Positions 1-6,819 of a DNA stretch of 13,469 nt are shown here, one piece after another (the stretch's first letter is position 1; the number at the start of each line of letters is the position of its first letter). The notes below the pieces were generated by a model. The model was given only the letters and a program-made list of their open reading frames with translations, was not told the origin of the DNA and did no database searches. The stretch is from contig JACPDS010000072.1 of the NCBI GenBank assembly GCA_016183885.1, positions 1-13,469 of the forward strand, given 5' to 3'. The DNA comes from Armatimonadota bacterium. GTDB taxonomy: Bacteria; Vulcanimicrobiota; JACPDS01. Made by a program: the position numbers and the translations under genes.

Positions 1-403
1 GGCCGCTGCGCTGAATTCCTGTATTCATATAAGCTTCATTATCATAACAAATTACTAAAATATTATGTCCTCTTTCAAAAAGTCCGCTTAAAGCTCCAAA
101 TCCAATATCTCCTAATCCGCCGTCTCCGCCCTGAGCTACAACTAAAGCTTCTTTATCTCTATTTAGCGCTTTTAAAGCCGCTTCTATCCCGGAAGCTACC
201 GCAGGGGTATTTTCAAATAAAGAATGAATCCAGGGAACGCCCCAGGCAGATTGAGGATAACGCGAGGAAAATATTTCTCCGCATCCTGTGGCTTGAGCAA
301 TAATAACCTTGGGACCAAGAGCTTCTAGAATTAATCTCATCGCTAAAGATTGCCCGCAGCCCGCGCAAGCGGTATGACCGCTAGCAAACAAATCATAACT
401 CAT
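1..403 (-). CDS. porB: 2-oxoacid (pyruvate-type):ferredoxin oxidoreductase, beta subunit, C-terminus beyond window
   Basis: This is the thiamine-diphosphate (TPP) subunit of a PFOR-type enzyme, which decarboxylates a 2-oxoacid to an acyl-CoA while reducing ferredoxin in the cytoplasm. The frame is open from the ATG at 403 to the window edge, giving 134 residues. It shows the cysteine pair C13-AG-C16 and a third cysteine at C41 (GCGE), expected ligands of the proximal 4Fe-4S cluster. The TPP motif starts GDG (93-95) and ends with a DN pair at 121-122, in the usual position of NN. A purine-rich site (AAGGAGAAG) precedes the ATG, which lies only 4 bp after the porA stop, so translation is probably coupled. 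The order gamma-delta-alpha-beta matches the four-subunit enzymes of archaea and several anaerobic bacteria. Pyruvate is the likeliest substrate, but related 2-ketoacid oxidoreductases look similar. Confidence 0.93.
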   Translation of the reverse strand, partial: MSYDLFASGHTACAGCGQSLAMRLILEALGPKVIIAQATGCGEIFSSRYPQSAWGVPWIHSLFENTPAVASGIEAALKALNRDKEALVVAQGGDGGLGDIGFGALSGLFERGHNILVICYDNEAYMNTGIQRSG

Positions 404-407
404 TTTT

Positions 408-1580
408 TTATTCTTCTCCTTCGTTTTCAATTAATTCTAATTTAAGATCTAAAAAATCAGGTAAAGGCAGATTATTTTCTATTTTATAAATTAAATCATA
501 AATAGAACTTTTAGGAATATCTCTTCCTCCTAATCCAGCTATAATCCCTTTAATTTCTGGAGATGCTTCCTCTTTATAAAAAATATTTTTAATTTCCGTT
601 TCTAAAATGCTTCCTAATCCTAAAGAGATAGCTTTTTCTAAAATAATTACTTTTTCTGCATTTTTTAAAGCCGTTTTAATCTCTTCGAAAGGGAAAGGAC
701 GATGAGCCCTAATTTTTAAAACCCCCACTTCTTCTTTTAAAGTAGCTACGAGCGACCCCATAGCCACTAAAGCAATTTTAGCATCTTCTAAATAATAACT
801 TTCAATTAAATCTCCCGAAAATCTGCCGAAAGTGTTTTTAAATTCTTCGGCTGCTTCTTTAATTATTTTTTTAGAATTAATTAAAACCTTATGATTTAAG
901 TATCGAAATTCAAAATATTTATCCGGTTCGGCAAAAGAACCTAAAGTTAAAGGATTTTGAACATTAAGATAATATTTAGGTTTAAAAGGGGGAAGAAATT
1001 TTTTAACTAATTCAAAATCTAATAATTCTACCGGTTCATAAGTATGGGTAAGCAAAAATCCATCCATACAAACCATTACCGGAAGCGATACTCTTTCATC
1101 TTCGGCAATGCGGTATGCTTGTAAATGCAGATCCAGCGCTTCTTGATTGTCTTCGGCATAAAGCTGAATCCATCCGCTATCTCTAACCGAATATGAATCT
1201 TGATGATCATTCCAAATATTTAAAGGGGAAGAAATAGCCCGATTGGCGCAAGTTAAAACTATAGGCAAGCGCAAGCCGGAAACATTATATAATACTTCAG
1301 TCATTAAAAGCAGTCCTTGAGAAGTAGTAGCGGTATAAGTTCTCGCGCCTGCAGCGCTGGCTCCTAAACATACTGAAATAGCGGAATGCTCGCTTTCCAC
1401 ATTAACATACTCGGCTTTAATCTCTCCATTAGCTACCATTTGAGAGAGATATTCCACAATATGAGTCTGAGGAGTAATCGGATAAGCGGAAATTACTTTA
1501 GGCTCGCAAACCTTAATAGTTTCCGCCACCGCTTTAGAACCTTCTAACATTTTCATTTTATTTTTTAAACTAAGTTCCAT
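408..1580 (-). CDS. porA: 2-oxoacid (pyruvate-type):ferredoxin oxidoreductase, alpha subunit
   Basis: This 390-residue protein has the usual length of a stand-alone PorA. The N-terminal pyrimidine-binding domain shows YPITPQT (33-39), the ESEHSAISV stretch (62-70) and TATTSQGL (83-90), all hallmarks of the family. The C-terminal half is the transketolase-C-like domain, with IRAHRPFPFEEI near residue 290. With porB it forms the TPP active site of the enzyme. It follows porD by 21 bp and precedes porB by 4 bp, in one operon. GGGAGG lies 14 nt before the ATG at 1580, a rather long spacing; an out-of-frame ATG abuts that site. Starts at M9 or M11 of the same frame remain possible. The alpha-subunit call is firm; the exact 2-oxoacid is inferred. 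Confidence 0.93.
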   Translation of the reverse strand: MELSLKNKMKMLEGSKAVAETIKVCEPKVISAYPITPQTHIVEYLSQMVANGEIKAEYVNVESEHSAISVCLGASAAGARTYTATTSQGLLLMTEVLYNVSGLRLPIVLTCANRAISSPLNIWNDHQDSYSVRDSGWIQLYAEDNQEALDLHLQAYRIAEDERVSLPVMVCMDGFLLTHTYEPVELLDFELVKKFLPPFKPKYYLNVQNPLTLGSFAEPDKYFEFRYLNHKVLINSKKIIKEAAEEFKNTFGRFSGDLIESYYLEDAKIALVAMGSLVATLKEEVGVLKIRAHRPFPFEEIKTALKNAEKVIILEKAISLGLGSILETEIKNIFYKEEASPEIKGIIAGLGGRDIPKSSIYDLIYKIENNLPLPDFLDLKLELIENEGEE

Positions 1581-1601
1581 AAATTATTATTCATCCTCCC
1601 T

Positions 1602-1871
1602 TTATCTTGTTTCTATCTGCATTTCAATATCTTTGACAGGACAAACTTCAGCGCAAATCCCGCAGCCTTTACAATAATCATAGGAAGCGGTATAAGTAGA
1701 AGATTCTTTTTTCCCTTCCCCTGCAACACATCCTTCAGGACAATAAATTACGCAAAAATCACAGCCGATACATTTATTGTGCAGCCAAGAAGGTTTATAT
1801 GTTCTCCAGCTTCCGGTTTTATTTTCTTTACTTGTCCCGGGAAGGGAAACAAGCGGATGTTTTAATTTCAT
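1602..1871 (-). CDS. porD: 2-oxoacid (pyruvate-type):ferredoxin oxidoreductase, delta (ferredoxin-like) subunit
   Basis: This 89-residue 2x[4Fe-4S] ferredoxin-type subunit relays electrons from the TPP site to external ferredoxin. Two classic CxxCxxCxxxCP motifs are visible: C34, C37, C40 and C44, and C67, C70, C73 and C77. An additional Cys sits at 48. The basic, Trp-containing N-terminal part (SWRTYKPSW, 21-29) is typical of PorD subunits and distinguishes it from a free ferredoxin. Its ATG overlaps the porC stop by one base (TAATG), so the two are translationally coupled, and a GGGAGAA site lies 8 nt upstream inside the porC end. Confidence 0.94.
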   Translation of the reverse strand: MKLKHPLVSLPGTSKENKTGSWRTYKPSWLHNKCIGCDFCVIYCPEGCVAGEGKKESSTYTASYDYCKGCGICAEVCPVKDIEMQIETR

Positions 1872-2419
1872 TAAGATTCTCCCTTCATTAATTGATAAGC
1901 TCGTTCTACGGCTTGAATATTTTTTTGGGCTATTTCACTGGAGAAACGTTCTTTAATGCTTGATTTCACGCCCTCTAAACTAATTTCTTCCGAAATTCCC
2001 GCAAAAGCCCCAAGAAGAATAGTATTGGGGATCGGCTTCCCTAAAATTTCTAAAGCAATTTTAGTAGCCGGAATAGTTCTTATTTTAACTTTAGTATTTA
2101 AATTAAGTTCTTGGGCAGATTTTTCATGATTAATTAAAATTAATCCATTTTCTTTAATTCCCGCTAAGACATCCACGACACCTAATAAAGTAGGATCCTG
2201 GACAATTACATAATCAGGGTTATAAATTTGAGTTTTTATTTTTATTTTTTTATCATTTATTCTTACAAAAGAAGCTAAAGGAGAACCCATTCGCTCTGAC
2301 CCAAAAAATGGGAATGCCTGAGAATATTTTCCATCTTCAAAAGCCGCTTGAGCCATTAATTCAGCCGCAGTTACTACTCCCTGTCCCCCTCGGCCATGGA
2401 TTCTGATTTCTTTAAGCAT
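1871..2419 (-). CDS. porC: 2-oxoacid (pyruvate-type):ferredoxin oxidoreductase, gamma subunit
   Basis: This is the first gene of the por operon: 182 residues, a normal length for the gamma domain (POR/KOR family). The N-terminal GRGGQGVVTAAE motif (9-20) is diagnostic, and ERMGSPLASFVRI follows further on. The gamma subunit packs against alpha and beta; in related structures it contributes to CoA binding. The ATG at 2419 has a good GGAGGAT site a few bases upstream (2423-2429 on the plus strand). The next plus-strand gene diverges from here, leaving a 166-bp spacer that must hold the por promoter, but I could not pick a convincing -35/-10 pair for this strand. Confidence 0.93.
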   Translation of the reverse strand: MLKEIRIHGRGGQGVVTAAELMAQAAFEDGKYSQAFPFFGSERMGSPLASFVRINDKKIKIKTQIYNPDYVIVQDPTLLGVVDVLAGIKENGLILINHEKSAQELNLNTKVKIRTIPATKIALEILGKPIPNTILLGAFAGISEEISLEGVKSSIKERFSSEIAQKNIQAVERAYQLMKGES

Positions 2420-2521
2420 TCTATCCTCCGAATTAAAAATTAATATTTTTTACTTCGTCATAAATTAAAAAGAAACCTGTTTAAAGAAGAAAAATTTTTA
2501 AAATAAATATTAAGACGACTC

Positions 2522-2547
2522 TTTACTTTTTAAAAATTGTCGTGATA
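2522..2547 (+). promoter_or_regulatory. Shared 26-bp promoter-like element, copy 1
   Basis: TTTACTTTTTAAAA, three variable bases, then GTCGTGATA. It matches the copy at 7667-7692 at 24 of 26 positions. It ends 38 bp before the ATG at 2586; the other copy ends 39 bp before its ATG. A TTTACT -35-like hexamer at the left edge and the invariant GTCGTGATA at the -10 position suggest a promoter read by a particular sigma factor or bound by a common regulator. The identity of that factor is unknown. Confidence 0.6.
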
Positions 2548-2585
2548 AATAAATTAAGATTAAATTTATTAAAGGAGAAATAATT

Positions 2586-3011
2586 ATGCTGTCAATAAGA
2601 ATAATAAAAAAACTTTTGTCAGAAGCCGGGGGATTAGAGAAAAAACTGCCTCATACTGTTAATCCTAGAGTTATAGAATCTAAAATTGAAAAATTAGAGT
2701 TTCCTGTCGATAAATATCCTAAAATTGAAAATTTAAAGCCGAAACCAGTATTATCAAGAAAAGAACAATTATTATTAAGTAAAGGAATGTTAGAAAAAAT
2801 AGCCTTAAAATTAAAAGAAGAAATAGCTTTATTATTAAAAAATATATCTACTTTAAGAGATAAACTTTCAAAAAGACAAAGCGAAATTTTGCGTAATGAT
2901 CTTATGATAAAAATTAGAAATTTAAATAGTGAAATAGAAAAGAAAACTATCAAACTAAGAGAAATAGAAATAAAAATAGATCTTATAGGATTAGAATTAA
3001 GAGTAAAATAA
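2586..3011 (+). CDS. Small predicted coiled-coil protein of unknown function
   Basis: I do not recognise this 141-residue protein. Residues 1-60 are basic and proline-containing (ENLKPKP near 49) and look partly unstructured. From about 58 to the end it is almost entirely predicted helix, rich in Lys, Glu, Leu and Ile with heptad-like spacing, so a coiled coil is likely. No signal peptide, membrane segment or cysteine is seen. It has a strong ribosome site (AAAGGAGAA, about 8 nt before the ATG), its own terminator at 3040-3070, and the 26-bp element it shares with the gene at 7732. It therefore looks like a real single-gene transcript co-regulated with that gene. It diverges from the por operon. 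Confidence 0.8.
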   Translation: MLSIRIIKKLLSEAGGLEKKLPHTVNPRVIESKIEKLEFPVDKYPKIENLKPKPVLSRKEQLLLSKGMLEKIALKLKEEIALLLKNISTLRDKLSKRQSEILRNDLMIKIRNLNSEIEKKTIKLREIEIKIDLIGLELRVK

Positions 3012-3039
3012 TCAGGAAGTTTTTTGCCTAAATTGCCAA

Positions 3040-3070
3040 AACGCAGGTTCTTTGCCCTTGCGTTTTTTTT
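3040..3070 (+). terminator. Rho-independent terminator of the coiled-coil gene
   Basis: ACGCAGG pairs with CCTTGCGT with one bulged base around a short loop, and is followed directly by a run of eight T. It lies about 30 bp after the stop of the gene ending at 3011. Confidence 0.75.
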
Positions 3071-3080
3071 ATAATTAAAG

Positions 3081-3114
3081 AGGCTTCTAAAATTTATAAT
3101 TCTTTTGGAAGCCT
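3081..3114 (-). terminator. Hairpin, probable terminator of the tRNA-fMet transcript
   Basis: AGGCTTC-T-AAAA (3081-3092) pairs with TTTT-G-GAAGCCT (3103-3114) around a 10-nt AT loop. It sits 12 bp past the CCA end of tRNA-fMet. The T stretch on the minus strand is weak and interrupted, so efficiency is uncertain. It could also back up the plus-strand terminator just before it. Confidence 0.5.
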
Positions 3115-3125
3115 TTATTTATTCT

Positions 3126-3202
<77 letters not shown>

Positions 3203-3220
3203 ATTTAATTTATAAATATT

Positions 3221-3248
3221 ATTATAACACAAACTTTTTTTATGTCAA
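3221..3248 (-). promoter_or_regulatory. Consensus sigma70 promoter of tRNA-fMet
   Basis: On the minus strand, TTGACA (3248-3243), a 16-bp spacer, then TATAAT (3226-3221): both hexamers match the consensus perfectly. The start site would fall about 10-12 bp before the tRNA 5' end at 3202. It is the strongest housekeeping promoter in the window. Confidence 0.85.
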
Positions 3249-3429
3249 TTTTATTTTGAAGAATGAATACTAAACAATATTTAAATTCTCTTAAGAAAAG
3301 TCCGATATTCATTAAGATTCAAGAGGAGAGGAATTTTTAACTTCTAAAATATTCTAAATAAGATTATAATTGGTGCTGTAATTATATACTTCGCGCGAAC
3401 CTTTTTTGAGCGGGAAAACTGACCCCGCC

Positions 3430-3455
3430 CCGCCGCCGCTCGCTTTCGGCGGCGG
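3430..3455. repeat. GC-rich perfect hairpin (REP-like)
   Basis: CCGCCGCCG and CGGCGGCGG form a perfect 9-bp stem around an 8-base loop. This is extreme GC content for a window this AT-rich. It lies 40 bp past the stop of the membrane-protein gene. No T run follows on the minus strand, so it is not a textbook terminator, though it could slow polymerase or protect the mRNA 3' end. Confidence 0.6.
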
Positions 3456-3458
3456 CCA

Positions 3459-3495
3459 AATTCATACCAGCGTCAGCTGGCGCACCGCACGAATT
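3459..3495. repeat. Second hairpin abutting the membrane-protein stop codon
   Basis: The inner stem CCAGC/GCTGG (3467-3471 with 3476-3480) closes a 4-base loop. AATTC and GAATT at the outer edges can also pair. It begins immediately after the stop codon at 3496-3498 on the minus strand. With the neighbouring 9-bp stem it makes a compact structured 3' region. Confidence 0.4.
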
Positions 3496-5073
3496 TTACT
3501 TATCTTTTCCAAAAACAATACTGTCAAACATCTTTGCACTCTCAACCTGTAAACTTTGGGAAACGATAGATATGCTCAATTTAGCCGCTAAATCTTTTTC
3601 GGTCAAATCTCCAAAATCCATTTTCCCTTGCGACAATTTATTACCAAAAAAAAGTGCTTGATTGTACCACAAATCGCGCGGATCGCCGCCCATATCTGAA
3701 ACCATTTTGTCAAATCCGGACAGGAGTTTGACTAAATGATTTTTAATTTCTTCACCACCAAATATGGCGGCGAAATCTTCAATAAATTTCTCTTTTGATA
3801 CATCAAGGGCGTCCGCTATTTCTTTTTTATTCTTCAATCTATCGAAAAATGTATGAACTTCGATTGCACACAAAAAAAAATAAGCGTCCAAAAACACATC
3901 CTCATCGCTGACATTTTCAATTTTTATGTAAGGAAGTTTGTCAGAGGTTATATAGGTTTGTGCGGCGATGTTAGCGGCCGCGCAAAAAGAAATAAAAGCT
4001 TTTTCCTCAAATTTCGTTATTTTCCCTGTTTTTGCCGCTTCTTGTATTTGAAGTAAAGAATAATCTCGCAATTTTTCAAATTGATCTGCGATGCCACTTT
4101 TGTTGTTTTTGAAAAAGTTAAACATATTCTTCTTTCGCTTGAAAATCCCAAAAAATCTACCAATCAAAGCGATAAAGAAGAAACCGTTGAGCCAGAACAA
4201 TATTGCCGTCGGTGCACCAAACTTTTGCTTAAACTCGGCATATAACAAACTTGTCAGAATAAAACCAAATATATAAATCCAAGCCGACGGCTTATAAAGA
4301 TTTTCTCGTTCTTCCTCTGATAGTTTCTTCTTTATCGCACGCCACTTGAAAACGGAAATCAAGGCGAAAAGAAGAAAAATTGCCCCGCCTGTGTCAGAAA
4401 CAAGGTTGCCCGCACCATTTAGGCCAAATTGATAGAGGGGTAACGCTACAACTTGAAAAGAAAGTGCGCCGAGCAAAAATATGTGGGGCGAATATCCGAG
4501 ATAAATTTCCGGCGTTGATTTCCAATAATCTTCCGAAAATGCCATTTTTGAAAATCCAAACCAAAAGAGTGTTATCAAGAAAAACACCACGACAACCAAA
4601 AATTTAGCAAACCCAGCTTGATACCAAACCACGAACGGAGCCGTAAGTATAGCAATGGGAGCGAGACCAAAGAAAAATACCGTTAGGAAAGTAAAGAAAA
4701 ACCCAATTACGCTTGCCCAAATCAAGAAACTTAAAATAAATACCCAATTTAAAAGTATTAATTGAGCTGTAACAAAGCCAACATAAGCGAGCAAGGCGGC
4801 GGGGATAAAAAAATATCGTTTTCCCACTGATTGTCCCTTAGATTCTGAAAAGTGTTCTACAAGTGATGAAATTAGGAAAAAAGCCGGAGCAAATAATTGA
4901 AAAAGAAACGGGGCAAAAATCATTAAGGCAAAAATTATTCCCACGCCCCATAGCGCAAATTTGAAAATCGGTATGTCGGTAACAAGAGCAAGAACAACAA
5001 CTAAAATCAAAAGAACCCACCAATATTTTCCCAATAATCCGAATAATTTTTGCCTGATATTTGTTTGTTCCAT
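3496..5073 (-). CDS. Polytopic membrane protein with C-terminal cytoplasmic domain, unknown function
   Basis: The call from the ATG at 5073 gives 525 residues; a TTG at 5085 would add four. The first 310 or so residues hold about ten hydrophobic segments (22-38, 43-65, 92-112, 115-139, 141-157, 160-178, 203-219, 233-246, 269-283 and 293-315 in the longer numbering). A basic stop (FKRKKN) follows, then a soluble, mostly helical domain of about 200 residues with no motif I recognise. The ATG comes one base after the stop of the short ORF upstream, and no strong ribosome site is seen, so coupling is likely. Base and codon use differ from the neighbours: more GCG, GGC and TTG codons and visibly higher GC. 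Transport or envelope roles are possible, but nothing specifies one. Confidence 0.8.
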   Translation of the reverse strand: MEQTNIRQKLFGLLGKYWWVLLILVVVLALVTDIPIFKFALWGVGIIFALMIFAPFLFQLFAPAFFLISSLVEHFSESKGQSVGKRYFFIPAALLAYVGFVTAQLILLNWVFILSFLIWASVIGFFFTFLTVFFFGLAPIAILTAPFVVWYQAGFAKFLVVVVFFLITLFWFGFSKMAFSEDYWKSTPEIYLGYSPHIFLLGALSFQVVALPLYQFGLNGAGNLVSDTGGAIFLLFALISVFKWRAIKKKLSEEERENLYKPSAWIYIFGFILTSLLYAEFKQKFGAPTAILFWLNGFFFIALIGRFFGIFKRKKNMFNFFKNNKSGIADQFEKLRDYSLLQIQEAAKTGKITKFEEKAFISFCAAANIAAQTYITSDKLPYIKIENVSDEDVFLDAYFFLCAIEVHTFFDRLKNKKEIADALDVSKEKFIEDFAAIFGGEEIKNHLVKLLSGFDKMVSDMGGDPRDLWYNQALFFGNKLSQGKMDFGDLTEKDLAAKLSISIVSQSLQVESAKMFDSIVFGKDK

Positions 5074-5074
5074 A

Positions 5075-5353
5075 TTATTGTCCAAATGATTCTAAAACTT
5101 GCTTCTGGAGTTTCTGTTGAATCTCTGCCTTCACAACCGGATCGTCATAACCTTTAACAACGGCATTTAATTTTTCAGCGACTTTATCCATATTTTTACA
5201 TGGCAAAATATAATCAACGACGGCTTCGAGCAACGAGCCGTTTATTCCGATTTGTTTAACTCGCACACAGAAAAAATCCAAAAACTCGCTTATATCGTGT
5301 TTGAAAATACTACCTGTCGCGCGGACGGCGAGCGTAGCAATCAATTCCGACAA
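5075..5353 (-). CDS. Short hypothetical protein, 5' end uncertain, possibly truncated at tRNA-Leu
   Basis: The open frame runs unbroken out of tRNA-Leu, but residues encoded by the tRNA itself (starting MAKLADALDSE) are a well-known false translation and are excluded. After the tRNA the only early start is TTG at 5353, giving 92 residues with no ribosome site. The first ATG is at 5191 and leaves only 38 residues. The frame past 5353 looks coding, with amphipathic helices such as ISEFLDFFCVRVKQIG and a charged C-terminus, so the gene may have lost its 5' end at the tRNA junction. Its stop is one base before the ATG of the membrane-protein gene, and the composition matches that gene. I recognise no family. 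Confidence 0.5.
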   Translation of the reverse strand: MSELIATLAVRATGSIFKHDISEFLDFFCVRVKQIGINGSLLEAVVDYILPCKNMDKVAEKLNAVVKGYDDPVVKAEIQQKLQKQVLESFGQ

Positions 5354-5362
5354 AGTTAGTTT

Positions 5363-5449
5363 TGGTGCGGAAGGAGGGATTTGAACCCACATGCCCCAAA
5401 AGGCACTAGACTCTGAATCTAGCGCGTCTGCCAATTTCGCCACTTCCGC
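5363..5449 (-). tRNA. tRNA-Leu (CAG)
   Basis: An 87-nt class II tRNA. Acceptor stem GCGGAAG/CTTCCGC; anticodon stem CTAGA/TCTAG around loop TTCAGAG, giving anticodon CAG (Leu); a long variable arm (TGCCTTTTGGGGCA); T arm GGGTTCAAATCCC; and an encoded CCA (TGG at 5363-5365). The 5' end is only 2 bp after the stop codon of the peptidase gene at 5452. I see no promoter of its own, so it is probably cut from that operon's transcript. Confidence 0.96.
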
Positions 5450-5451
5450 TT

Positions 5452-6027
5452 TTAAGGGGCAAGAGCGGTTTTTATATAATTAATTACAGCCCTTTCTCCT
5501 TGGCTTTCTTCAATTTTGATTAAAATTTTTAATCCGTATCCATAAACAGGGTCTAAAGACCTTTCTATATCTAAAGCTAACTGATAAGCGCCATCTAAAC
5601 GCAAAATTTTTACTTCTATCCACCTGGCAAACCCTTCTTTTAGACGTATATCTTGGTTAAAGGGACAATTTTCATTCTGCCATGCATGAGTATATTCATG
5701 AGCAATAGTGCTTAAACATTTATCCCGGCTTAAACCCTGCATAATATAAATATGATGACCTTCAAAATTTTGCTGATAAAGTCCGATTTCAGAACCTCGA
5801 TAAATTCCATGATATAATTCATCTAATTTGCCAGCGCTGACAACCTGCAGATTAATCTTGCCGCTAACAATCATCCCAAAATTGGTTTGAAGATAATTTT
5901 TAGCTATATTTAAAAGTTCCTCCGCCTCTGAAATATCGTTAACAGCCTTATTATAATTTTCTCCAAAAGCTAAATTTAAGCTTAATAAAATAATAATTAT
6001 TAAAAATATTTTAGTTTTTGTATGCAT
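5452..6027 (-). CDS. Secreted HExxH zinc metallopeptidase, DA1-like
   Basis: The 191-residue protein starts with a signal peptide (positive MHTKTK, then a hydrophobic stretch to about residue 22), so it is probably exported or lipid-anchored outside. The zinc site is HEYTHAW (110-116), with H110 and H114 as ligands and E111 as the catalytic base. E131 in LKEGFARW is the likely third ligand, about 17 residues later. The HExxHxW plus EG arrangement matches the DA1-like gluzincin domain, here with no other domain attached. It starts 11 bp after the NlpC/P60 gene, with no ribosome site visible, and ends 2 bp before tRNA-Leu. The metallopeptidase call is strong; the substrate is unknown. Confidence 0.85.
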   Translation of the reverse strand: MHTKTKIFLIIIILLSLNLAFGENYNKAVNDISEAEELLNIAKNYLQTNFGMIVSGKINLQVVSAGKLDELYHGIYRGSEIGLYQQNFEGHHIYIMQGLSRDKCLSTIAHEYTHAWQNENCPFNQDIRLKEGFARWIEVKILRLDGAYQLALDIERSLDPVYGYGLKILIKIEESQGERAVINYIKTALAP

Positions 6028-6038
6028 TAAATCAATTA

Positions 6039-6707
6039 TCAGTGATATCTTCTTGCCCCAATGAAGCGGTTTCTATAATAAGAATCATTAAGATTGCTAA
6101 TAGTTACTCCGCGGCTGCTTGAAGCATGAATGAATTGATTGCCTCCAATATATATTCCCACATGAGTTACTCCGCTTGAATAAGTGCTAAAAAAAACTAA
6201 ATCTCCTGGAATCAGGTTTTGGGGATTAACCGGATTGCCGTTATAATATTGTTGATCCGCTAAGCGCCTTAAATTAATTCCGTTTAATTTAAATACACGC
6301 ATTACAAATCCTGAACAGTCAAAGCCTCTGGAAGTAGTACCTGCCCAGCGGTAAGGGACTCCTAAAAAACGCCAGGCGGTGGAAATAATCTGCCCTCCCC
6401 GAGAAGCTAAGTTGTAATAAGCTTTATTTTTTCGATAAATTTTTAAAACAACTTTAGAACCGGAAGAATAATATTGATCTTGAGATTGAATATAAATTGA
6501 AGAATTATTTTTTTTAATATAATTTTTATTATATAACTTTAATACTTTAGAAGATATGGATTTATTATTTTCTTTAAGATTGGGAATTAAAATACCTTTC
6601 TGATTAAGTTCTAAATTTTCTTTAGGGAAAAATAAATTTAAAGGAGCGGCTTTTAAATGAGAATTTAATAAAAATATAAAGAAAATTAAAAAAACTTTTT
6701 TAAACAC
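6039..6707 (-). CDS. Secreted NlpC/P60 peptidoglycan endopeptidase
   Basis: The 222-residue protein begins with a signal peptide (MFKKVFLIFFIFLLNSHLKA). A linker or degenerate binding region of about 80 residues follows, then the NlpC/P60 cysteine peptidase domain from about 105. The catalytic Cys is C131 in FDCSGFV, the catalytic His is H182 in THVGIYIG, and the third polar residue is H194 in FIHASS. Such enzymes cut the peptide stems of peptidoglycan, usually at gamma-D-Glu-diamino acid bonds. The start is GTG at 6707, with a weak AGAAG site. An in-frame stop at 6720-6722 leaves no upstream ATG, and the ATG at 6709 is in another frame. It ends in TGA. It lies 112 bp after the M15 peptidase gene and probably shares its transcript. 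Confidence 0.92.
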   Translation of the reverse strand: MFKKVFLIFFIFLLNSHLKAAPLNLFFPKENLELNQKGILIPNLKENNKSISSKVLKLYNKNYIKKNNSSIYIQSQDQYYSSGSKVVLKIYRKNKAYYNLASRGGQIISTAWRFLGVPYRWAGTTSRGFDCSGFVMRVFKLNGINLRRLADQQYYNGNPVNPQNLIPGDLVFFSTYSSGVTHVGIYIGGNQFIHASSSRGVTISNLNDSYYRNRFIGARRYH

Positions 6708-6819
6708 ATAAATTTTCTTCTAGCTTAATTTAAAAAATTCCTGCTTAAAACATCTTAAAGAAAATTAAAAAAAGGGAGGATATTTATTTAAAAAAACTAA
6801 AAGAGAATTTAAAAACAGC

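Noticed and set aside
2651..2953. Minus-strand open frame opposite the coiled-coil gene
   Set aside because: Low-complexity Ser/Phe/Ile-rich product from the antisense of an AT-rich gene, with no ribosome site.
3853..4607. Several short plus-strand open frames opposite the membrane-protein gene
   Set aside because: All are antisense to a long coherent membrane protein and lack start signals.
5354..5443. Start of an apparent protein beginning MAKLADALDSE inside tRNA-Leu
   Set aside because: This is the familiar false translation of a tRNA-Leu gene; the cloverleaf, anticodon and CCA are intact, so this stretch is RNA, not protein.
6770..6790. Plus-strand GGGAGGAT resembling a ribosome site in the spacer between the M15 and NlpC genes
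   Set aside because: No start codon follows at a usable distance; the next codons run into stops.
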